Below the pieces are notes generated by a model, which was not told where the DNA came from, made no database searches, and saw only the letters and a program-made list of their open reading frames with translations. From CAYPOY01 sp964412395 (GTDB lineage Bacteria; Chloroflexota; Anaerolineae; B4-G1): a DNA stretch of 5,027 bases. Within the stretch, counting starts at the first letter, position 1, and each line of letters starts with the position of its first letter. The DNA lies in the NCBI GenBank assembly GCA_964412395.1, contig CAYPOY010000362.1:1-5027 (forward strand), in the 5' to 3' direction. The position numbers and the translations under genes were made by a program. Below are positions 1 through 4,753 of this stretch, piece after piece.

Positions 1-59
1 TCGCCTTGCGCTCGCCCCGGTCGGTGACCAGGTACACCTGCCCGGCGGGGATGCGTTCC

Positions 60-87
60 AGAAACCGGGTTTTTCGGAAAAAAGAGG
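60..87. repeat. Second short hairpin repeat (AAACCGGGTTTTTCGGAAAAA type)
   Basis: The sequence AGAAACCGGGTTTTTCGGAA, continued by a short A-run, forms a weak hairpin of five T against five A around CGG. I recall full-length versions of this element in Chloroflexota-like genomes as longer palindromes ending in CCCGGTTTCT. Only about one half arm is recognisable here before the sequence turns into AGAGGGG. It lies between the GC-rich repeat and the resumed methylase frame, so the two repeats together fill the break in the gene. Confidence 0.45.
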
Positions 88-98
88 GGCAGATCGAG

Positions 99-177
99 CC
101 CCCCCTCAATCCCCCCCGCCGGCGGGGGGGAAGCGGCTCCCTCTCCCGCCACGCGGGGGGGGGTTGGGGAGGGGGTT
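99..177. repeat. GC-rich palindromic interspersed repeat inside the methylase pseudogene
   Basis: This block of C-runs and G-runs contains a perfect 20-base palindrome at 111-130 (seven C, GCC, GGC, seven G). A second small hairpin follows at 145-157 (CCCGC, loop CAC, GCGGG). It is flanked by near-identical direct repeats, GGGCAGATCGAG at 87-98 and GGGCAATCGAG at 178-188, which could be a target-site duplication. In the broken gene's frame it translates to PTPSPTPPRVAGEGAASPPP. I recall this kind of low-complexity product from small interspersed repeats of several bacterial groups. The organisation resembles REP or MITE-like elements; no transposase is present here, so any movement would depend on one elsewhere. 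Confidence 0.7.
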
Positions 178-896
178 GGGCAATCGAGGAAACCCTGGGC
201 CAGCAGCCGCAGCGCTTCGTACACCCGCTCCTTCAGTTCGTCGCTGACGCGTACGGCGCAGGCTGTGCTCTGGGCCAGTACCTCGTCCAGCCAGCAGCGC
301 CCCTTCGGCGAGCTGAGGGCAGGCTCCTCGGCGTCGGGGTGAAAGGTGGCGGCGCGAAAGAAGAGGTAGAAGTAGCGGGAGGCATCCAGTTCGCCCTGTT
401 CGATCAGTTGAACCAGGTCAACCTCGTAGAAGACGTCCAGGCGGAAGCTGGTACCACAGTGACAGAGCTGCCACCGCCGCCCGTTGGAGACCACCCCCCA
501 GGCACAGCCCGTCCGCCGCAGGTAGTAGTCAATCTGATAGCAGGGGTTGGCGTTGGTGAAGGCGTCGGGCGCGCCATCCACGATGCGTTTGTCCAGGGGA
601 CGGTCCCAGCGCTTGGCATCGCCCACGGCCAGAACGGTCTCCCAGAACTGCGCCTTGCCCAGCGTGGGCGTGGCTCCTTGTCTGGCCTCCTGGTCGGTGA
701 AGAAGGCGTAGTCGGGTGTGCCGAGCGCCCCGGGCAGCGACGGCTGCACCTCGTAGACGTGGCCCAGGACGTCCAGCACAGGCCGAATCCAGTGCTCCTC
801 TGTCTGGGACTCGTTGTAGTGGGATAGCAGACTGGCTCTCTGGTCGTACAGCCGGGTGATGGCCTCCAAGTAGCACAGCCACGCGGGTGGAACAAG

Positions 897-1892
897 CTAC
901 CCCCGCTCCGTCAACTCCCGGATCAACTCCCGATACGCCCGGTAGTTCTCATACGGCACGTACCTGCGCACGCGCCCGTCCACCATCGGCACGTAGCCGC
1001 CCTGCTCCAGGAGCGGTGGAACGACCCGCATCACCTCCGTCTCGACCGCCGCCTGGCTGGCTTCCAGCACCCGCACGTCAATCCCGCCGATGAGCCGCAG
1101 GTCGCGCCCGTACTCCCGTCGCAAAGCCGCATAGTCCAGGCCCGCCGGGCCGGTGTTGCCGACCCACAGTGTGTTGATCCCCGCCTCCAGCACGACTGGA
1201 ATCAACTCCTGCACGTGGCCGTGGCTGTCGAAAACGCGCACCTCCACGCCGTGAGCGGCCAGCAGGTCGCACAGCCGCCGGTAGAGCGGCTGCATGAAGC
1301 AGCGGAAAACGTCGGGGCCGACGACCAGCGCGGTGTTGGAGGCGATGGGTTCGTCGAAGAGGGCGTAATCAAACTGTGACGCCTTAAGCGCGGGGGTGAG
1401 CACCTCGACCAGAAAATCGGCCAGGAAGGTGGTCATCTCGGCCAGCATATCCGGCGCGTCGTAAATCATGTACAACACGTCGGTCAGGCTCTCCCAATCC
1501 CCCACTATCAGCGAGAGAAAGAAGCCCCGGCAGACCCGGAGGCCCAGGGAGTGGTCACGCTTTGCCCAGCGGCGGACGTGGCGGGGCCAGTCGCGCGGGT
1601 AGCGGCGCGGTCGCGTGGGGTCGTGCGCCCGCTTCCAGCGTTCGACGTCGGCCCGCGTCTGGAGGCGACCGGTGAAGTCCGAGTGCGGGTAGATGTCGAG
1701 CGAGACCTCCTCCCGCACGCCGAAGACCTCCCAGCGGTCGAGATTGAACACCTCAGCCACGGTCCGGCCGCGGGGGAAGCCCTCCCGGTACCAACGGTCT
1801 AGCGTGTCCTGGCGGATGGTCTGATCCACGTAGGGCACGTGATCGGGCGTGCCGTAACGCATCGTCTCCAGAAAACGCTGCCGGGCGTCCAT
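897..1892 (-). CDS. Uroporphyrinogen decarboxylase (UroD/MtaA) family protein
   Basis: The 331-residue protein has the usual length and landmarks of the UroD-like TIM barrel superfamily, which includes HemE and cobamide:CoM methyltransferases. Seen: the N-terminal RQRFLETMRYGTPDHVP, the DYALFDEPIASN strand and loop near 175-186, and HGHVQELIPVVLEAGINTLW at 224-243. REYGRDLRLIGGID at 259-272 and GGYVPMVDGRVRRYVPYENY at 298-317 close the fold. The family's HxCG zinc-binding motif reads D222-S-H224-G here, and the later ligand position in YIPC is Met303. The protein is therefore neither a typical MtaA nor obviously HemE; many such paralogues have unknown methyl or decarboxylation substrates. The ATG at 1892 is preceded by AGGAG about 12 bases upstream. 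The stop TAG directly abuts the broken methylase. The likely operon partners are the genes upstream at 2016-3449. Family assignment is firm; substrate is unknown. Confidence 0.9.
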   Translation of the reverse strand: MDARQRFLETMRYGTPDHVPYVDQTIRQDTLDRWYREGFPRGRTVAEVFNLDRWEVFGVREEVSLDIYPHSDFTGRLQTRADVERWKRAHDPTRPRRYPRDWPRHVRRWAKRDHSLGLRVCRGFFLSLIVGDWESLTDVLYMIYDAPDMLAEMTTFLADFLVEVLTPALKASQFDYALFDEPIASNTALVVGPDVFRCFMQPLYRRLCDLLAAHGVEVRVFDSHGHVQELIPVVLEAGINTLWVGNTGPAGLDYAALRREYGRDLRLIGGIDVRVLEASQAAVETEVMRVVPPLLEQGGYVPMVDGRVRRYVPYENYRAYRELIRELTERG

Positions 1893-1895
1893 CGT

Positions 1896-2009
1896 TTATG
1901 CCTGCTCCTGGTTCAGGATCCCCGCCAACCGGTACACCACCCGGATGCATGGACAGCCGGCCGCCATCAGCCCCCGCCGTGGTCCCAGGGTGACGGAGTC
2001 GAGTGCCAT
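1896..2009 (-). CDS. Possible 37-residue small protein between two operon genes
   Basis: An ATG at 2009, six bases after the stop of the papain-like gene, opens a 37-codon frame ending in TAA. A single codon (ACG) then separates it from the ATG of the UroD-like gene. The product begins MALDSVTLGPRRG, contains a CPC motif near residues 19-21 and ends LAGILNQEQA. The SD of the next gene lies inside its last codons, which would suit translational coupling. I see no good SD of its own and recognise no family. All three frames (papain-like gene, this ORF, UroD-like gene) are the same reading frame. It could be a true small protein, a leader peptide, or a chance opening in a 123-base spacer. Confidence 0.3.
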   Translation of the reverse strand: MALDSVTLGPRRGLMAAGCPCIRVVYRLAGILNQEQA

Positions 2010-2015
2010 GTCGAA

Positions 2016-2795
2016 CTACTCAATGGCCTCGGTCGGATCACGAGGCGTGTAGGCTTCGCAGAAGAAGCCTCGCAGCGGCGCTAGTGCACCACAGTCTTCC
2101 CGGCCATCGAGCAACTGCTCGCCAAATTCGATGCTGATAGTGGACACCCTGTCCGGGCAGTTCGGGTCATACAAGTAGATCATGCCGTGGGCCTCATCCA
2201 CCTCATCGTAACCGATCGCCAGAACCTGGTGGTTGTCGTAGACGTTCTTCGTATCGCGCACCAGGCCGATCGGGACCGGTTTGTCAGCATCCACGGCAGC
2301 TTTCAGTTTCTTCCACTCCTCCCTCGACTGGGCCAGGAGCCAGGCGGTTCCTCCCTGGAAGGGCCAGGACTGGGGGATGTGATTCAAGGCGATCAGCCAG
2401 GCCATGAACCTGGCTCCATCGCTGACCAGGCTGTCCACCTGACGCTTCCAGATGTAGCTGCGCAGACGTGTCCCAGGAGCGGGTTGGTCATTGGAATGTC
2501 GCCTCCTGGGGACAGGGAGGCCGGCCTTGTAGAAGTCAAGCACGGTAAAGCACATCCCACCACACAGGCCATACCCCGGGGCGAGGTGGCTCTCCATCAT
2601 GTCGCGCAGGGCACGGATGCCACGAGGGATGAGAATCGCGCCGGGCAGCCCGAACGCGGCCGCTCCAAGGATGGTACCCCATTTGAGATAGTCAGCGAAG
2701 GTCTTGTGCAGCTGCTCTCGCTCGTCGTCGTCGAACTCCCACCGATTCACGAAGGCAAAACCGTGCATCTGAGATTCAAACGCTGTCCGTGACAT
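2016..2795 (-). CDS. Hypothetical protein with papain-like Cys/His/Asp motif
   Basis: The 259-residue protein has three conserved-looking blocks in papain-fold order: GYGLCGGMCFTVLDFY at 74-89 (Cys78 as candidate nucleophile), NHQVLAIGYDEVD at 188-200 (His189) and MIYLYDPNCPDRV at 205-217 (Asp210). LRGFFCEAYTPRD follows near the C-terminus. I recall uncharacterised bacterial proteins with the same CGGM, NHQVLAYGY and YDPN pattern, but no established function. A hydrophobic stretch at about 41-56 (TILGAAAFGLPGAILI) could be a buried or membrane-touching helix. There is no classical signal peptide, since the N-terminus MSRTAFESQMHGF is polar. The start is well supported by AAAGGAGG five bases before the ATG. 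It lies 105 bases after the DUF6125-like gene and is probably cotranscribed with it. Protease or amidase activity is inferred from the motif only; a non-catalytic member is possible. Confidence 0.85.
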   Translation of the reverse strand: MSRTAFESQMHGFAFVNRWEFDDDEREQLHKTFADYLKWGTILGAAAFGLPGAILIPRGIRALRDMMESHLAPGYGLCGGMCFTVLDFYKAGLPVPRRRHSNDQPAPGTRLRSYIWKRQVDSLVSDGARFMAWLIALNHIPQSWPFQGGTAWLLAQSREEWKKLKAAVDADKPVPIGLVRDTKNVYDNHQVLAIGYDEVDEAHGMIYLYDPNCPDRVSTISIEFGEQLLDGREDCGALAPLRGFFCEAYTPRDPTEAIE

Positions 2796-2900
2796 GGTTG
2801 CCTCCTTTCGCTACAAACTATGCGTCCGCACTCGGCGGCGTGTCAGTGGTGGCCTAGCTGCATCTCGGCCCATTTGTGCTCGTAGTAGCGGCGCAGGTGC

Positions 2901-3449
2901 TCAACGCATTATGCCGGAGAGAGCCTCATACTCGACGAGGGTGAACTCCCAGGCGCACCAGTACTCCTCGGGGTGGGGGTCGGGCGGGCAGGCGATGCAA
3001 TGGGTGCGGAAGCGGGGATCAATCGTGCGGGCGAAATTACCGTATTCCACCAGACCCACCGGTTTACAAGGGAAGTCCGGCAGCCCCTTGCGCTTACGCG
3101 CGGCCTGCACGCGGCAGTCGTTCATGCGAAAGATGATGGTACGCTTGTCCACATCGAGCGTCTCCTGCACGTTAACGTGAGCATAGAGGCGGTACTGAAG
3201 CGCCTTCTTCAGCGCGGGGATGCCACCGCCGGGCTCGAGCCCCAGGCGGCGCATGACGCGCCTGGCCTCGACGACGGTGAACTGTTCCCAGGCACGCCTG
3301 TCCAGCTCGATGGCCGTTTCCATACCGAACTTCTCTTCGGCCGCCAGGAACCACAGGCCGTCGTGAGCCAGCCAGTTCTTGGCCGCATCCTCCAGCAGGT
3401 CAATTAACTCATCTTTGGAGAGTTGGCGCAACAAGTCTCGGTGGGGCAT
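2901..3449 (-). CDS. DUF6125-like protein (Cys/His-rich C-terminal half)
   Basis: The 182-residue protein matches what I recall of the DUF6125 family. Seen: NWLAHDGLWFLAAEEKFGME at 25-44, LDRRAWEQFTVVEARRVMRRLGLEPGGG at about 49-76, and DCRVQAARKRKGLPDFPCKP at 111-130. FARTIDPRFRTHCIACPPDPHPEEYWCAWEFTL follows at about 139-171. Cys112, Cys128, the CIAC pair Cys151/Cys154, His150, His159 and Cys165 form a plausible metal or cofactor site. The function is unknown to me; a distant relation to L-2-amino-thiazoline-4-carboxylic acid hydrolase-type proteins is a recollection only. It looks cytosolic. The start is set by GAGGAGG eight bases before the ATG. It is the first gene of the probable operon with the papain-like and UroD-like genes. 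Directly after its TGA another frame reads like a natural C-terminal tail, so a frameshift near the end is possible. Confidence 0.85.
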   Translation of the reverse strand: MPHRDLLRQLSKDELIDLLEDAAKNWLAHDGLWFLAAEEKFGMETAIELDRRAWEQFTVVEARRVMRRLGLEPGGGIPALKKALQYRLYAHVNVQETLDVDKRTIIFRMNDCRVQAARKRKGLPDFPCKPVGLVEYGNFARTIDPRFRTHCIACPPDPHPEEYWCAWEFTLVEYEALSGIMR

Positions 3450-3524
3450 TGGGTGTTCCTCCTCAACACCAACGTTGTGCCAGAACCGATGAGAGCACGA
3501 TTCACCGCGCTTTCATCTGCATCA

Positions 3525-3546
3525 GCCGGCGGATTCATCCACCGGC
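3525..3546. promoter_or_regulatory. 22-base near-palindrome upstream of the DUF6125-like gene
   Basis: Two 10-base arms (GCCGGCGGAT and ATCCACCGGC) surround a TC centre. Only one pair is non-Watson-Crick, and on the minus-strand transcript it would be a U-G wobble. The element lies 76-97 bases upstream of the ATG at 3449 in a gap of lower GC than the genes. It could be an operator for a dimeric regulator or a hairpin in the 5' leader. I do not see a convincing -35/-10 pair beside it, so its role is open. Confidence 0.45.
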
Positions 3547-3657
3547 GAGGCGGCAGCAAGGTATCCCATTTTCCTGCAGAACTTACTACACCCCACTAGT
3601 TTGCGAATACCTGGCAGACGCGGTTCCTCTCACAGCGCCAGAATAGCAGAGGTCACT

Positions 3658-3696
3658 CGCTCACCGCACGTCGCGGGAGCGAGACCGGAGTGAGCG
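3658..3696 (-). terminator. Possible terminator or 3' stem-loop after the phosphatase gene
   Basis: CGCTCAC at 3658-3664 pairs with GTGAGCG at 3690-3696. Inside the loop TCGC (3671-3674) pairs with GCGA (3679-3682) around GGGA. The structure begins 16 bases after the stop codon of the phosphatase gene. No run of T follows on the minus strand, so it is not a classical intrinsic terminator. A smaller inverted repeat, AGGATCT at 3706-3712 and AGATCCT at 3722-3728, overlaps the stop codon itself. The fold is seen; the function is inferred from position. Confidence 0.3.
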
Positions 3697-3711
3697 TTTC
3701 CGGAGAGGATC

Positions 3712-4335
3712 TTATTTGGAGAGATCCTGCAGGTGGCAGGTGTCGTTCAGCAGACCGATGGTGAAGGTGCCATCGTCCTCCGCGTCGAAGACGTTCACCG
3801 CGCAGGTATCCTGCCGCAGCCGCCAGAAATGGTCGTTGCCCAGCCCCAGCACAGCGCAGAGCAGCACGCGGTTGACGACGGTGTGGGAGACTAACGCGAC
3901 AGTCTGCTCCGGGTGACGGGCGACCACCTCGTCCAGGCCTGCTACGACCCGGTTCCGCACGTCGTCGAGCCTCTCTCCACCGGGGAAGTGCACCGTGTGG
4001 GGGGCTTCCCACCAAGCCTGGTAGAGGACAGGGTAGCGCTGTGCCACCTCGTCGAGCGAGAGCCCCTGCCACTCACCAAAGTCAATGTCCAGCAGCCCCT
4101 GAAACGGGTGGGCGTCCAGCCTGCGGGCGCGGGCGATGGCCTCGGCGGTCTGCATCGCACGGAGCATCGGGCTGGCGTAGACTGCAACGACCGGCCAGCG
4201 GGCAGACAGGTAACGCCCGGTCACCTCCGCCTGCTTCAGCCCAAACTCGTCCAATTCCACGTCGGCCCGGCCCCGGAAGCGCACATCCCGGTTCCAGGCT
4301 GTCTGGCCGTGACGTACCAGCACAATGCGTGTCAT
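3712..4335 (-). CDS. Histidine phosphatase family protein (phosphoglycerate mutase-like)
   Basis: The 207-residue protein is a one-domain member of the histidine phosphatase superfamily, which includes GpmB/PhoE-like and CobC-like phosphatases. Seen: MTRIVLVRHGQTAWN at 1-15 with Arg8 and the phospho-acceptor His9, and ASPMLRAMQTAEAI with Arg59. LLDIDFGEWQG at 81-91, PGGERLDDVRNRV at 118-130 and VALVSHTVVNRVLL with the second catalytic His151 follow. In the LxEIDFGEWEG motif the acidic residue that usually acts as general acid is Asp83, not Glu. The start at 4335 is chosen over the ATG at 4359: AAGGAGAGGAG lies nine bases upstream of 4335, and the motif then sits at the usual distance from the N-terminus. 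Substrate cannot be read from the sequence; alpha-ribazole phosphatase is possible but unsupported by neighbours. It is probably transcribed alone from the promoter at 4526-4554. Confidence 0.93.
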   Translation of the reverse strand: MTRIVLVRHGQTAWNRDVRFRGRADVELDEFGLKQAEVTGRYLSARWPVVAVYASPMLRAMQTAEAIARARRLDAHPFQGLLDIDFGEWQGLSLDEVAQRYPVLYQAWWEAPHTVHFPGGERLDDVRNRVVAGLDEVVARHPEQTVALVSHTVVNRVLLCAVLGLGNDHFWRLRQDTCAVNVFDAEDDGTFTIGLLNDTCHLQDLSK

Positions 4336-4655
4336 TTGCTCGTTCTCCTCTCCTTGCATTGCCCGGGCGGGCGCAACCAGTCCTCGCTAGGCCCATTGTC
4401 CCTGTTCAGGCAGCCACGCCCACTCGCCCGGTAGCAGTTACTGTAGCGGGGGCAGCAACCTCAACTGTGGACATTACTATACTCTCTGGTGCCACCGCAT
4501 TCCTACTCACGCTGTGCGCATGTCTATTGTATCACGTCCACAGTCAGGACGCAACCAGTCCCGACATCATTTCAGTAGAGGTGCGACGCACTTTCCTTGT
4601 CGAGGATGAAGTACTCCTGGAAATTCTCGCCTTTCCATGCCATAGTGTCCACTTT
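4336..4655. other. Intergenic region upstream of the phosphatase gene
   Basis: About 320 bases with no convincing gene and lower GC than the coding regions. It holds the promoter at 4526-4554, the 9-base inverted repeat at 4464-4472/4536-4544, and a 12-base direct repeat CGCAACCAGTCC at 4372-4383 and 4550-4561. A 23-codon minus-strand opening at 4572-4643 begins MAWKGENFQEYFILDKE; it has no SD and may be a gene remnant or chance. I see no tRNA or riboswitch that I can name. Confidence 0.5.
4526..4554 (-). promoter_or_regulatory. Sigma70-like promoter for the histidine phosphatase gene
   Basis: On the minus strand TTGCGT (4554-4549) is followed after 17 bases by TACAAT (4531-4526). The bases TGA just before the -10 box give an extended -10 element (TGN). 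The -10 matches five of six consensus bases and the -35 three of six. Transcription would start near 4519 and leave a leader of about 180 bases before the ATG at 4335. The leader and promoter carry a 9-base inverted repeat, ACTGTGGAC at 4464-4472 against GTCCACAGT at 4536-4544. The second arm lies between the -35 and -10 boxes. Confidence 0.5.
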
Positions 4656-4753
4656 TCACATCTCACATCTCACATCTCACGTCTCACATCTCACGTCTCA
4701 CATTTGACGTTTCACGTTTCACGCCTCACGCCTCACATCTCACGCCTCACGGA
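4656..4753. repeat. Heptamer tandem repeat array (TCACRYY)
   Basis: Fourteen consecutive 7-base units keep strict phase: TCACATC, TCACGTC, TCACGTT or TCACGCC variants, with one TGACGTT, and the last unit diverging to TCACGGA. On the minus strand they read GTGAGATGTGAGACGTGAGG and similar. The variants are intermixed, so units seem to have been duplicated and then diverged. The array begins inside the last codon and stop of the glycoside-hydrolase-like gene (TGA at 4747-4749). It could act as a recombination-prone spacer; no CRISPR-like spacer structure exists. Confidence 0.9.

Larger units (their letters stand above)
1..896 (-). pseudogene. Broken Eco57I-type (type IIG-like) restriction-modification enzyme, left-edge partial
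   Basis: A minus-strand frame that starts directly after the TAG at 897-899 reads as the N-terminal part of a fused nuclease-methylase. Seen: HYNESQTEEHWIRPVLDVLG near residues 26-45, GTPDYAFF at about 59-66 and AVGDAK at about 90-95, which fit a PD-(D/E)XK nuclease core. WGVVSNGRRWQL at about 133-144 and LKERVYEALRLLAQGFLD at about 221-238 follow. From position about 180 the frame encodes only repeat-derived Pro/Gly-rich sequence. At positions 2-61 a different frame reads FLERIPAGQVYLVTDRGERK, which matches the segment just before the TGSYYTP region of these methylases. From memory, intact homologues carry roughly 200 or more residues between the two parts, so I infer a deletion plus a repeat insertion. 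There is no ATG or SD at the 5' end; the first in-frame alternative start is TTG at 869. The family is confident and the inactivation is likely, barring an assembly error. Confidence 0.85.

Noticed and set aside
6..827. 273-codon plus-strand opening across the methylase region
   Set aside because: It is antisense to a frame with clear family motifs, and its translation is low-complexity Gly/Val/Pro-rich sequence typical of GC-rich shadow frames.
404..895. Minus-strand openings at 404-895 and 529-882
   Set aside because: They overlap the recognisable nuclease-like frame in other phases and encode Arg/Pro-rich sequence with no motif.
897..2018. UAG readthrough or pyrrolysine, since both TAG stops (2016-2018 and 897-899) are followed by in-frame open sequence
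   Set aside because: Both genes look full length at their TAG, the following sequences belong to unrelated products, and no pyrrolysine system is visible.
2187..2792. 201-codon plus-strand opening opposite the papain-like gene
   Set aside because: The opposite strand has a strong SD and conserved motifs; this frame shows none.
4336..4359. Upstream ATG at 4359 as start of the phosphatase gene
   Set aside because: It has no SD, and the strong SD for the ATG at 4335 lies between the two; the extra residues MQGEENEQ look like translated SD sequence.
4656..4753. CRISPR array
   Set aside because: The units are contiguous heptamers without spacers.
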